This document shows, in pieces, positions 13,524 to 26,529 of a stretch of DNA of 64,000 nucleotides. The DNA is taken from the NCBI RefSeq assembly GCF_047495875.1, contig NC_092470.1:17534001-17598000 (forward strand). Reading direction: 5' to 3'. Under the pieces are notes generated by a model. It was not told where the DNA came from, made no database searches, and was given only the letters and a program-made list of their open reading frames with translations. Source of the stretch: Pithys albifrons albifrons (Eukaryota > Chordata > Aves > Passeriformes > Thamnophilidae). How positions within the stretch are numbered: position 1 is the first letter of the stretch; each line of letters starts with the position of its first letter. Position numbers and translations under genes: made by a program.

Positions 13524-13538
13524 TCTCTCTCTCTCTCT
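13524..13538 (+). repeat. (CT)n microsatellite
   Basis: Short uninterrupted CT dinucleotide run followed by more pyrimidine-rich sequence. Confidence 0.8.
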
Positions 13539-16500
13539 ATTTCTCTCCATAATGCCAGCATTAGCTGCAAGCTGCTAGCTGTAAAAGTGCTTTGATGTTG
13601 ACCTCTCACTGCCATTGACAGACCCTCATTGGTGGGTGAGTAGCAGAGCAATAAGGGCATGTGTGGGAGAAAAGAGGATGAAAGCCTGGACAGCTAGGAA
13701 GGGATAATATGAACAGATTCCTGCCTGTTCACTTAGTTTCTTTTTTTTTTAACTGGGTCTTCTGATTACAGAGGTTATGAACCAGTAAAACTTCAGAAAT
13801 GACCACTGAAAGCCTGCTGTACATGAAGAATCAGATAATTGTTCCAGCTCTTGCCTTGTAAAATTAAATCAAGCCATGAACTAGGCAAGAACGCATAGGG
13901 GAGTTGAAAACATTTTCCTGTTTAAGGCAATGAAATAGTGGGGTTTTGTCTGAGACGTACAGTAATATTACAAGGGCGAGTAGCATCTAAGAGGCAGGGG
14001 AGTAGGCAACACAGGGTAGAGTTGCCTACTAATGTTGTTGATTATTTTCTTTCTCATCTTGTGCTGAAACCTAAGGCGTAAGTCTTGGACTTTAGAAGGA
14101 TCAAAACGGAAAGGTGCACTAAGAGGTCAAAAGAACCTGGAGAGGTTCCTGCCCCAGGGAGTGTGTGTGTGCACACGAGGATGTGTGCACATGAAAAGCC
14201 ACCTATCACTCCCCAAGGTGCTCCTGCACATGCTGTAAGAGCTCCTCTAGTCACAGCACAGTGGGGCCCCAGCCCAAAAGCAGCTTTGCATCCCCCAAAG
14301 AGAGCTGGGAGATGGAGGGTACAGTCAGGACCGTGGGCCACCTGTGCCCCCAGCCAGCTGTTCATGAAAGCACAGTCAGGGACGCTGGAAATGCAGGAAA
14401 GCCTCAGTGCTGCCTGTGCCCTATTGAGGCAGGATGTCTCCAGCCACTTCACCTCTGCACTCCCCCTTCAGCTCTCTGAAAGCTCAGCTTGTCATACTAA
14501 TAATTAAACCCTAAGGCTGTAACCTGAAATGGCCAAAAGGCTCTGCAAGGCCAATAGAGGGAACAGGAGGGAGGGAAAGTTCACACAAGTTTGTATTAGA
14601 AACCTTGTTTTAAGTTGTGATGTGAAGGACCAACTATCAGAACAAAGCTGCTTGACTGAAGGTTCCCATTGCCTGTGCTCTGTGGAGCAGCATCTGATCT
14701 TCTGCTTGTCTGAGAGAGGAAGAAATGTGTTTCACCTCTACTTCAGACCCTGCAGCAACTCCCTGCTGGCAGCATTAGGCCATCAGAGTTGTTTAACTAT
14801 TTTGGGTGAGCTGTAGATAGCTGGTTAACCCTGGCCTGTGCTGCTGTCGAGCAATCGCTGGCTGGACAAAAATGGATCAGGTGGGAAAACAGGGGAATGG
14901 GTGAAACAACTGCCCATGTTACAAACTGCCACTTAATAGCACATCTGCAATGCCAGTGCTCAAATCATACTCTGTTCCAAGCACTTGAATAAGAAAGAAG
15001 CCATCACTGATACGATCTGGATTTGATTTCTTCTTTAAAAATTATAAGGTATTCATCACACACTTCTGGTGCAGAGATTCTTCACACATTAATCTGTTAG
15101 AAAGAAAGAAATGTTTCACTGAATGATTAAAAATATTCACATTTTGGAGAGGACAAAATTCTACAGCACTTTTTGCTTTACTGTCTGCATTTGCTATCAG
15201 GGAACTAATTCTCCAGTCAATTTCACAGATGGTTTCCTGTCATTACTATACAATTCTATTTATTTGATAATAATTTTATAGGACTTTTCCAGAGGGATTT
15301 GGAATTACTTGTTCAGCTTGTAGCAGTTTTTAAAAGGTGTGTGAATACTGCACTCAGTCAGATCTTCCTTGCCTAAACTTTTTAAATAGAAAATGGATTT
15401 TCAATTCAAGCAAGAAATCTTGCCAAAAGTGTCTTGGTTAAAGTTTTTCAATGCATTTATCTCTGTGTAAAGGGAAGTGAATATAACCCTCTCTGTTCTG
15501 TCACTTTACCTTTTGCTCTCTTCAACCCATCTGAAGTAAAGGCTACTTTCCCCTTTCTGACCACAAATGAAACAAGACTTCACTAGCTCTTCAAAAAGGT
15601 ACCATTTTTTGACTTCAAAGTAGAATGTAGCAAATACTTTAAATTTTGTGTTTGCCTTTAGTTTTTTAAGATGACATGATGAACCTGGAGAGCAGGTCAG
15701 ACACTTCAGAAAGCTGGTGTTTGTGCAAGCAGAAATTTCATCCAAAAGAGAGTTCCTCTACCCTGTTTCCATTATTTTTCCAGGAAATATCTCTTCTTGC
15801 ATCACCTTCTTCTTGATGAATATTTTACTTGAAACTGCTTTTTAATACAATCCAGTCTCTAATAAGGCACTATGTTCTTGCAAAGCTACCTGAGATTACA
15901 AGCCCTTCCTGTTTGGTGGGGCTCTGCTGGTCATGGCATTGTCGGAACAAGTGAGGAGTTTTTTTCCTTGTCATTAAGGGAAAAAGGGTCTTCCTGTGTA
16001 AAAAGTTCCATCCCACAACTCCAAAGAGAGAAAATTTCAGTCTGGATTAATCTCCTTGAGAGTTATGTTATAGAAGCCTCTGAAGCTTCTGCACAGTGAG
16101 CCAGGCCCACAGTCATAATAATAATTTTTTAAAAAGGTGTCTTCTCTGGCATTTTCCATTAATAAAACCTTGGGGGATCTGGATAGGCAGTTGGAGTCTC
16201 CATTCCAAAGGATTAAAAATATATCTTTAGAGAGGTAGGGCAGCTGTTTTGGTAGGTACTTTGTATTCTGCTTGTCTGTGGACTGTTGGAATCCTTACTG
16301 TTCCCTGATGTATCATTTCACTCCAGTGAAAATCACAAGCGATAACTCAGGAGGCAGTAAAATTACAGGGGTCACAGAGTACCCCCAGTATGCTGGAAAT
16401 CAGGTCACCAACCTCACTCAGCTGGCCCTCTTACTGATAACTCCCCTTTTCCCATTTCCCCTCTCCCCGTTCGCTCTGTGCCTCAATTATTAAAAAAAAA

Positions 16501-17630
16501 AGAAATAAAAAAGGGAAAACAGCCAACTCCCCAGGGCCTCTAAAACAAGTGCACTGGGGCAGCTAAAGCAGTGGACAGGGCTGGAGTAAGGGAAGATACA
16601 TTTCTGCTACCCCTTGGAGTGATCTGACCATGTGTTTGGCACAGCTGGAGATATCCTGCACTCCAGTCATGCTCTGCAGTGTTCCAGCACCATGGAGGAT
16701 GGAGCCCTGCTTGAGAGCAAGTCCTGTTGCAGAAGAAAGCTCAAGTAATAAACACGATTTCAGTGGGAGTGACTGTGTTGTTGACTCCCAAATGGTTTGA
16801 TGAAGCATGGCAACATTGGTACTTGGCAATTTTATAGTGTAAGCTGAGCGTGAAAAACAATGGAGAGAGGGAGGGAAAAGGGATATGGATGCAGAAGGTT
16901 GGAGGTGTTCACAGATGAGCCAGAAGGGGTGGAATGAACTGGACCAGTCTTTCAAATTTAGGGTTTCTTCCAAGTTCAGAACAGGCAAGAATTAACTAAA
17001 TTTATAGAAACTCAGAATATTGCAGGGGTATTTCCTTTATAATCATGTTTATTCCTTGAATTTTCTCCTACTTTCTGTAGGAAAGAAAGGACTGCAAACT
17101 GAAGGGGTAGTGGGAGAACACTCAAACAATTCATTGAAGATTTCCAACACACCTGTTACTTCATTGATTTCTTGTTTAGTAAATGTTCTCTTTATGTGGT
17201 CTTTCTGAGATCTTTTGTTTGGGCTTATACAGCGTTCATTTTTGGATGATTTCTTTTTTATAACAACTCCCTGGAAAATGCTGAGCTGGACTATTTTAGT
17301 TTTGATTAATGGAAATACAGGTACCTGATACCTTCTGCACCAGGTGTTTCTGCTTTGGGGGCCTCTTCTTCTCTCAAAAGTCAATACTCACCATCCTTCA
17401 CTGAGATGAGCTTTGTGGCTTCACAAAATCCAATTTCACTAAGGGGTTTTTTTGTGATGTTTGATTATATCAAAGCAAGAAAAAAATACTGTGATGACTT
17501 CTTTTTCTAAAAGCCTCCAAAAAAATTTGGAGAGTTCCAGTTCTGTTCCAAGCATCCTTCTTCCTCCTCGTTCTTTGCAGAAGGAGCTCAGAGATCTCCA
17601 TGATTTGCTCATAAGCCAGAAGCAGCTTTG

Positions 17631-17650
17631 CTTCCTTCCTTCCTTCCTTG
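17631..17650 (+). repeat. (CTTC)n microsatellite
   Basis: Five near-perfect copies of a TTCC/CTTC tetranucleotide. Confidence 0.85.
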
Positions 17651-18894
17651 CAGTGGAGGGAAGAGCTGCTATAAATCAGTCAGGCAATGAATGCATTTCA
17701 CTTGCCTGCTTGGTTGGATGGGGGCAAGGAACTGAGGAAACCACCTACAGATGAGGCAGTTGTGTGAGTCATGAGAAGAGAGAAACGTTCAGCACTTCTC
17801 AGGAGGTTCTTACCACTTGTAGAGAGGGAGCTGAGCACTTATGAGCACTCTAAGAAGCTTGTAAGGAAAACTCCCAGAAAATATTAAGCTCTGTCAGTGC
17901 ATGGACAGCCATGAGGAGGCCAAGACCCAGTGTTTCCTTCTGAGGGGCACTTATCTTACCCAGGGAGCAGGAAGGCTTTCTTGCAATGGATGTTATTTTG
18001 CAGAGTTCCTCAGGGCAGGTTTGTTCCCTTGACTTTTAATATTCCGTTTTTTCTCTGTTTGTGCCAGAAAATATGACTTGGGTTTCATTTTATAAAAATA
18101 ATAAAGCTAGAAAAGGTTAAACTCAGATTTGGCCTCTTTGCTTTCTAAAAGGCAGCAACAGGCATTTTCAAAGGACCAATTCCAAGCTTTATTATACTGC
18201 TACAAGGCCCGCAGGAGGGAAGAGTGTTACGCCCAACTCATAGTGCAGACAGAGAAAGATGGATTTTTAAATTATCTACCTTTGCTTTGCAACATGAACA
18301 TTTCAGGGCAATTATCCTGAGATAATGCCTACAAATTGCTGAAGACTTTGGGTTTATAATTGCTCGTGTTCATTTAAGGTTCCCAGCAGACTAGACCAGG
18401 AAAATCACTGCCAGTCAAGCCAAGGTTGATCGTATACGGTAACTGAGTTTTTCTTAGAAGACAGACAAGCAAATCATTTTTCTTTAAGAGCAATAATTCT
18501 AACTAATTGTTTGGTTTCATTGTGCTTCCATAGCAGGAGCTGTAGTGCTTGGCAAGGCAGAACAGTGACACTTCCCATCCAAGACACATCCATGTAAATG
18601 GGCTAATGGAATTCCACTGCATGAGGTGATCCCTGTGCAGCAGTGAGGTGTCAGCAGCACTCTCAGCACAGCCCCACAGTCCCTTATTGGCACACCAGTA
18701 GCCATTCCAGCTATTTTAGAGAGTGAATCACAAATTTGCAGTGAGATAATGTTATGATGTCAATGCAGAGAGAAATAACTGTAGCTGCCTGCCATGTTTG
18801 TGATTAAAAATCATTTCGTAACATAGTATTTAAGTGAGGTTTCAAATCAGCAAGACCATTCATAACAGAAGAATTTCAAAGTAGGAATTTGTTC

Positions 18895-18995
18895 ATATAT
18901 TCGCATCACATATATTTGACTACATTTATCTATACCTATTACCTATTTGTGTACTTATATGCCCATTTGTATATACCTATATATTTTATATAAAG
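18895..18995. repeat. AT-rich low-complexity block
   Basis: Alternating TATA/ACCTAT-type motifs with recurrent TACCTAT and ATATAT segments form a low-complexity AT-rich patch. No promoter context is visible around these TATA-like strings. Confidence 0.65.
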
Positions 18996-19918
18996 CCTTA
19001 CTCCCCATTAGTTTTGTTCTGATATCATTCCTATCACAGACATCCTCCAGGCATTAGATAGACAAGGGAAAATTCATTTAATCATTATTACTTGCTAAGC
19101 ACAAGCAGCATTGGCCAGTTTAGGTGTCACACTCCAGCAGTGTAAAATCTCCCCTTCTGTCCCTCCAACTGTTGCTATTAGAGCAGCTGAATAACTGATT
19201 TTTCTCATCCACTAAGTAAGATTAAAGAAAAAAAATAAAATAGGCTTAGCTGACATTTCTGACATTTGGGGAGGGGAAAAGAGATATTTTGCACAAGAAA
19301 AAATCCTCCTTCCCAAAGAGCATTGGGTTATCAAAAATATTTTGCTTGACCTATATAAAAAATCTTTGGGTTGTTTTCATGTTATTTTCTAATGTGTTCC
19401 AGCAATATTTGGACTGAAAATATTGTCTGGAGAGAGATAGCAAAGTACATGGCTAAAAAAAATGTTGAAATGAGGGTGTCTAGACTTTTGAATATTTTTG
19501 CATTTTTTGGCCTTATTTATTAGAATTTGCAGATAACAGTGGTCAGTTTGGAGCTAGGTTTTTCTGTGAAGAAACTAATTTCCTGAAAAATTCCATCTAG
19601 GATTAGGAAGCAAGAAACATGCCCTGCTTCACCATTGAAAATGTCATTAGTACCCTGCTAATGTATTTCATAATAATACAGCAGTTTCTATATCATTCAA
19701 TTTTGGGGTGCTTTATTGTAGTGTTCATTAGGGAAAGTTTTTGGAACTTGTGCCTTTATGAAGTTGGATACAATACTGAAAGCCATCAGATCTGTATATT
19801 CATTCTGCCAGTCACCAAAAACATCTGCTTTATTTTGAGGTGCTCCTTCACATGTGGCAAAAATTATGCTCTGCTTGAAGGAGATGAGACAGGTTTATGT
19901 CACCAAACTTTTGGATTA

Positions 19919-19948
19919 GTGTGTGTGTGTATAAATATATATATATTT
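19919..19948 (+). repeat. (GT)n-(AT)n compound microsatellite
   Basis: A GT run passes into TATAAATATATATAT. Confidence 0.8.
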
Positions 19949-20223
19949 AAAGGACAGAGATTTGAGCCCAAGATACTGCCAGGTTCTTTCACTATTTTCA
20001 TATTTCCTTTCTCATGACAATAATTCTGTAAAAACCAGAATTGTTTACAGTGGGCTATATGAGCACCAATAGCTGATATATGTCTTAGCCAAATCTAGGA
20101 CTTCTAATAAATTATTGATGTCAAGACATATTTTCAGAGAAAACCAAAGAGCACGTGTTACTGCTGGCAAGTGGGTTCTTAGAATGAGGAAAAATCAATT
20201 TTTCATCCACAGTTCTTTTCAGT

Positions 20224-20240
20224 AAAAAAAAAAAAAAAAA
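20224..20240 (+). repeat. Poly-A tract (17 A)
   Basis: Uninterrupted A homopolymer. No retrocopy is recognised next to it. Confidence 0.85.
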
Positions 20241-20639
20241 GCCTTTCTTTCCCTAAAATGAATTCAGGATATGACATTCATACAAACTAAATTTTTCATT
20301 GTATTTTTGAGATACTAACTTGACTTAAGTGTTACCTCTAAAAGATCCCTATGTTGTAAAGTCTCTCATTTACTGATGTCATCCATTTGAATGGCAAAGC
20401 AATGTCTCTTCCCATCTTCCTGGGCCTCCAAAGAATAATACAAGAGACTACTTGTAAATCTAACATGTGTCTGGAATGTCAAATCCACTTTCCTGCCCCA
20501 TGGCCACCGTGGTATGTTATGTTGTAGCATTCAAAAACTAATCAGATTATATTTGAAAACCATCAGAATGCATTTTAGTATTTTGGGCAGGGATTTTGTC
20601 CCTTTACAACACTCACTGGAAAGTCATTTCAGAAATTTC

Positions 20640-21680
20640 CACTCCAGGGGTTAGAAACACCTTGTAATTGAACTCAAAGCCAGTTTATAGCCACATCTTC
20701 CTGGGTGACCCTGACATGTCTACATGTCCTTATATAGCTGCTATGGAACCCCCCATTCCTGAATTGTAGCTATGTCTCTTTAAGCCATAATTTAGAGAGG
20801 CTTAACAGAGTCTTTTAGTTTCCTCTCAGAAACTCTCCAGTTCCTTGATCATTATAATAGTCCTCTTTGCACCCTCTGGTCCAATTTGCATGCATCCTCC
20901 TTGAGCATGGGTAACTAGAATTTACACTGTATTTCAGATAATGTCTCACCAGTGCTTTGTGTAGTAGCATTAATATTTTCCTCTCATTATTAGCACTATT
21001 ACAGGATGAATCCTAGGATTGCATCTGCCTTTTCAGTTGCATTATATTATGGCACATATTTATCCTGTAATCAACTAGGAAACTCAGGTCTGTCTCTTCC
21101 TTTGTCATTGCCAACAGCTTCTAGCAGAAATTCTCATTATTAGTCCTTTAGTGCATGACCTTGCATTTTGTACTGTTCAATTTCATCCCATTTCTATTAC
21201 TTCTGTCCTCAAGGTCATCCAATTCTTCCCGCACGAGATTGCGATTTTCGTTTGTGTTGATGGTGCCTCCCAACTTTGTACAATCTGCAAATTTCATTTG
21301 AACACTCTTACTTTTTGTGCCCAGTTTATTAATGAAGCATTAAATGAGATCAGTCCAAAGACAGATCTTTGATGAACTCCCCTAATGTTTTCCCTCCAGC
21401 CCCACATTTCCCCCTGCAGCATCTGACACCTTCCCTTCCCTGGTCACCAACACAGACCTTCAAATTCTAAGTCTCTAATTTCCCCCAGTGGACTGCGTAG
21501 TTCCCAAGTGGCACCTGCTGAAATACTTTAACAAAGGCTGGATACATTTTAAGAATTCTAATTTTAAAAATTATTTTTATCCATAAAACTCTGAGAGTAG
21601 CTGGGCACAGTCGTGCTTCAGGAAATCCATGTGGTAAATGTCTGCCCTTTACTCCTTTTGAGTCTTTCTTCAAATTTGTT
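20640..21680 (-). mobile_element. Decayed CR1/L3-type LINE, reverse-transcriptase part
   Basis: On the minus strand, about 21250-21300 translates to KFADCTKLGGT, a one-residue variant of the LINE palm motif FADDTKLGG, with the second catalytic Asp changed to Cys. Just upstream (21340-21390 on plus) a frame like GEFIKDLSLD sits where the GVPQGSVLGP block belongs. Downstream comes a segment like DDLEDRSNRNGMKLN and TKCKVMH, matching the linker after the palm in CR1/L3 ORF2. Several stops and frame breaks are present, so it is a dead copy. CR1-clade LINEs encode an endonuclease-RT and dominate bird genomes. The divergence suggests an old L3/CR1 subfamily. The outer limits are estimates, and the 5' side beyond about 21420 is hard to follow. 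Confidence 0.75.
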
Positions 21681-21689
21681 CTAAAACCT

Positions 21690-24600
21690 CGTAAGTTATT
21701 AAGGTCTGACCAACAGTTCTTCCTTAAATCCTTTTTATCTACTCTAAGAAGAAGATGATACTACAAAGTACAAAAAGTAGGTACAAAGGGAGTAGGTACT
21801 GTTGTACCCTCCCCATATTACAGTGCCCCACTTCACTGTTCTTAGCTACTGACTGGCTACTGGATGTGCCATTTCATATGTTTGTTCTCAGTTAGTGGTC
21901 ACATTGTTCCTCTTCAGACATAACGAAAGGAAGATGTTCGTTTAGGCTTGTGAAACTTTCTGTGCTCTCAACCAATCCTTCTCCCCATAGGAGTTCTCAT
22001 TCCTTCTTCCCTTGTTCGCTTTCCATTCACTTAAATCTTGTTCTGATCAGTTAATTTCCTTTCCAAAGTCCAACATGTTTTTCTGAAATTCTTGTTTCTC
22101 TCATCTCTCTTTCACAGTATCCCTACAAACTTCAATTCCCTGCTTGAATCCCAAAATTTCATGGCACAATCAAAAATCTGGCTCCTCCTGGCCTGTCAGT
22201 GTAGAAGAAAACACACACACACACACATTACACACACACACACACACATTACATTAGACTTTGCAAGAAACACAAGTGACCACAGCTCTGTAGGATTCAC
22301 CATGACATTTAATGGACCCTGATGTGTTCTCAAGATTATCTGGGTCTTCTTTTTCTTCCCTTTCTGGCTCATAGCTGCTTGGAGAGGTTTTAAGACCTTC
22401 TTATTATGTCCACGTGAATTTGTCTCTCTCAGGAGGAAGGTCATGCCATAGGAGGCAAAACCCCTTTTATTTACAAAAGTATTGGCTACACAAGGTGCTT
22501 TCTGAGTACATCAAGAGCAGCCCTGAAACAGTATTAGCTCATTGCCAAAAGCAGGGGCTGACAGCATGCCAAGAAAAAGAGATCCTTCCTTGGGAGAGAA
22601 CATGGCAGGAACTTCTGAACTCAGAAACAGCTCTTCTTCCTTCCCCCCTGTTTTCAAACAGTGCCTTTCACCTGGATAGATTTCAAGCTGTGTCAGATTT
22701 CCCACTGTATTTTACCTGGAGCATTTCTAGTATGTGTGAAAGCAGCGCATGGAGTTCAGCAAGCCATGGTTTATGTGAAGCAGCACAGTGAGCAGCATTC
22801 CCAGAACCTGCATTTGATAAGCAGAAGATGAGCACCTTGCTGGCCTGGCAGGGGAGTTTAACAGGGTAGGTTGTATTAAAGTTTAATTTCACCTCTTGGA
22901 AGATGCATTTCTTTGATGGCAGCAAGCTGTGGTCTTCTGTGGTATTGTGCACTAGACATCTGAGGTGCACCTTGGAAATTAGTTTCTCATCATTCTCATC
23001 TCAAAACCTCCAGAATTACTGTGCAAGCAGACAAGGCAGCCCAGTGTTGGCTTTTATGAGCTGGAGTCTCCTGCTCCTTATAGCATATGCTGTTTGTTAA
23101 TTATTCTCTTTCTCTTGTTCCGTCTCTTCCCTACTCTTGTTTATCCTCCCCTGTGTTTTACTTCTCTGATGGTTTGATCTCTTCTACTGCATCTCCTCAG
23201 CCCCAGTGTGCTTTTTTGCATGTTGATTTTTTTTCTTTTGCTGTGTGGGATTATACATTTATAACAGACCTTTACAGAGCCTGAAAGGGAGTATGTTTTG
23301 ATAGTTGGAATAAGGAAAACATCATCTCTAAATCATGATTCCCTTATGCTGATTATTGAGGCGGAGGGAACACATCACTGTGGTTGTTTTCTACTACCCC
23401 ATCAGGGTACACCTTGAAAGGAGACCTTGGCCAGCACAGCTCACAGACCAGAGCAGTCTTGCTGAAATCCCTGGTGCTGTTGTGGCGATGGGGTTTGGAG
23501 GACTCACTCCAAAGAGGCCCCAGGTCCCATTCCAAGGCAAAAATCAAATCTGTTTTGCTTTAATAGAGTTGTATTGCGCTGCAATGAATTCTGGGCTTCT
23601 CCTTTTAAAGTTACCAGCACACCAGAAAGGGTAGGGGCAAATTGATGGAAAGAAGAAGACATAAAAATGTCTAGAGTACCAATCCACGAAGAAAAGAAGG
23701 GCTCTGCCATCAAAACCTTCCCCAGTGAAAAGACCCAGCAGGATACAGTGACTAAATGTATTTGCCACAGCACAGATAGTTAAAGAAAAGTTACTTTCAG
23801 AAGTGGAAAAAGTTCTTCTCCTTTTTATTCCCTTAGTACTTGTCAACAAAGTGAAGTTCTGAATGGCAAGGGGGAAACTCATGTCCCCACATTTGCAGGC
23901 AGTGCCTGCCCTATTGCTGCACATGGTGTGGAAATGGTCACTCCCCAAACAGTGATTACAACCCCAGCAATAAAACGGTGACACTGTCAGTGAAAGGCTG
24001 TATTATGATACTGTGTTTCCTGAATTTCATTTCCTGTGTGAAGCCCAAGAAGAATTTTTTCTTTTTGAGCATCTGGGGGTTCAAAGACTGAAATACTCCT
24101 CAAGGTACTTAAAGCAGGAAAGAACAATCCTGTTGCCATCAGAAGAATGTGCTTCCTCTCTTTGTGCAGAATCCAGGGCCATTTCTGGGCCTGAGTCCTG
24201 CTCCCTTTCCATGGCAGGCAATAGGTATCATGCTACTATTCACTGAAATACTAGGACAGGGGTCTCCAGCTTGCTCCAAGTCTTAGAAATTCTGGAAAGA
24301 TCCTTATAACCACCTAGCTAAATAGTTATTTGGGGTAAGGTGGCAAAATATCTCAAGGAAAGAACTGTTCAGCGAACCGGAATGGTCCAGCAGCATCCTA
24401 TCCTCCATATATTGCTAGAAGACCCTTACAGATGTTCCAGGGGCTTTCAGACCACAAACATGTGAGTCTTGGTCCTTGCTCTGAGATCTCTATTTCTTGC
24501 ATTACTCTGGAATACGTGGAGCTTCTCACAGGCTAGAGAATTTTGCTGTAACACCTAAAGTGTTTTACCACTGGCAGAACCACCAGATTGTTAGGGTGAT

Positions 24601-26090
24601 TCGTGTTTGAAGCCCTCTGCTCCCCGAAACATCTCTTTTGGTATGCTTTGCATTGTAATACTGCATGTGACATGGTGCATTGCACTTATCTGTGTCTTAT
24701 TCCAGGCAGCTTCTTCTCATCTTCTTTCATGGATGGGAGCAGAGTGGTTTAAATCAAAGCATTTGACTTTGAACCTCTCTTGAGCTGGCCTTCAGGCAAG
24801 TTCTTTCTGATCAAAGACAGAAGCATACCAGGGTCCAGGTATTAAGGCTGAATAATTGGTTCAGACTAAAATAAGAACTGTCCCAAACCTCCACAGAAAA
24901 AGTTTTTATGAAGTTTAAAAAATGTGCAGGTAACTTCTTGGCCCTTGATATACTTCTGTGTTTTCTGAAGGGGTGCCACTGCAGAGATTGCTAATGCAGT
25001 ATCTGACCATGAAATAGCAGTCAAATTTGCCAGTCAAAGCTTATCAGATTACTTGAGAAGCAGGTAGAATTAGGGATCTAAGCACAATGGCAAAAGGTGG
25101 GATACTATCAGCATAGCAGGATATAATTGAAGTGATTTTGCAAGATCCTGATTTCTTCTGCCATGCAGCACTCCCCCTTTCACCAAAGAAGTGGGTATTT
25201 CCACAGCCCATAGAGCTGTGGCTTTTCTGGAGACATCCCAGACCCTTCAAACTGGGGGGGAGGAAAACAATCCAACAACGAGGCAATCACAGGCAATTTA
25301 GCAGACAGCCCAGGATGCCTGTAGCATCCCAAGCAGCCTGAGCCTGTCTGCCTCTGTTTAGGATAAATACTGAAGCCGCACCTCCATGAACTCTTCTGCC
25401 TGTGCCCATCAGTAATGTGTATAAAAAGTCTATGCCTGGGGATCAGCTAATGGGATTATTCACAGGCACAAAATGAAGCCGGCCCGATTCTGACATCCTT
25501 TGCAGCCCTCCCTGCAGCCTGCTGAGAGGGGCAAAAGCAGGCTCAGGCTTCAGGTCCTCATAATTTTGGCAGGTACTGGGGAATCTGAAGGGGGCGTAGC
25601 AGTGGAAATAGGCTCCTATTTTTGTTTTTGTTGTTTTCCATTTTTAATAGAGCAACTTTCAATCCGAAAGGAAACCCTGGTGAAGTGGTGAGGCTTTTGT
25701 CTCTTGCTATAATGCCACTGGGCTTTGGATTGACCTGTGTGATACAGTGACACTGTGTGGTTTGAATTTTTACATACAGCTGCATAAAGCAATTCTCATG
25801 TAAATTCTGGAGGTAAATAAGCCTGCTGTTGGTCTGCTGCATGGACACATATGCTCAAACCATTAGGCTTGAAAGGAGATTAGAATTAACCCACCCATCT
25901 CTCACTGGCTTGCTCTTTCCCTCCCCACCATGCAGCTCTTACAAGAGCCTAAACACCTTGCCATTTTTAACGAATGGCAGCAGAGTTAAGGCTGACAGAA
26001 GAAGAAAATTGTTGTATCCCCTCCCTCCCCCTCTTCCCGCAGCCGTAGAGCCTCTGTTAGAAGCTGTGTGGATTTAGACAAGGCCATGAG
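21690..26090. other. Non-coding stretch, no gene recognised
   Basis: No exon or RNA gene is seen. It contains a compound CA repeat (22210-22248) and several overlapping open frames of 60-146 codons at 22.4-24.2 kb that are not protein-like. A pyrimidine-rich tract lies near 26017-26035. Confidence 0.55.
22210..22248 (+). repeat. (CA)n microsatellite, interrupted
   Basis: Two CA runs are separated by TT at about 22228, and ATTACATT follows. A polymorphic marker is plausible. Confidence 0.9.
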
Positions 26091-26529
26091 CTGATTACCA
26101 TGGCATAGGCGGGCACATTGGAGTTGATGCTCTTCCCTCACTCCCTCAACCTTTGAATTGCACAGTGGCAGTGGGAAGGCTCAGAGCCTTCTGCATCAGG
26201 CCTTGTGTGTGTTTTTCTTCATTCTGGATAGCTCCATTACCTCCTACTGGGCAGGGAAAGCTTTCAGAGCCAAAGAAGCTGGAAAGTCCTTTCCAGGCAC
26301 CTGACTCTGTGACGTACCCAGTTGCCTCTGCAGGGATTGAATGGGCAAGGTCTCACCCAACAGCAGGCAGTGGCCACTGGCTACCAGTGTATGTGGACTT
26401 GACAACTAAATGGCTTTGCTTTCCAGCTGAGGAGGGGTTTTATTGCATGTTCTTTAAAGGCAAGAGAGAGACCAAGTGTGTGCGTGAAAACGCAGAGGGG
26501 GTGAGAGGGCCAAGGGGAACCTGGCCCGG

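Larger units (their letters stand above)
10385..18890. other. Non-coding stretch, no gene recognised
   Basis: This is mostly AT-rich sequence without coding or repeat landmarks I can name. It includes a 19-A tract (10485-10503), a CT tract (13524-13538), a CTTC repeat (17631-17650) and a locally GC-richer patch at 14090-14510 that is open on both strands but not protein-like. Confidence 0.55.

Noticed and set aside
14054..14507. Overlapping 132- and 140-codon frames on opposite strands
   Set aside because: Both result from a locally stop-poor, GC-richer patch. Neither has domain character or splice context.
16680..16710. REST/NRSF-like AGCACCATGGA
   Set aside because: The left half-site is good, but the right half (CAGCGCC) is absent, so it falls short of a full RE1 site.
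17725..17780. Possible minus-strand MIR (AACTGAGGAAAC)
   Set aside because: The flanking landmarks are in the wrong order for MIR.
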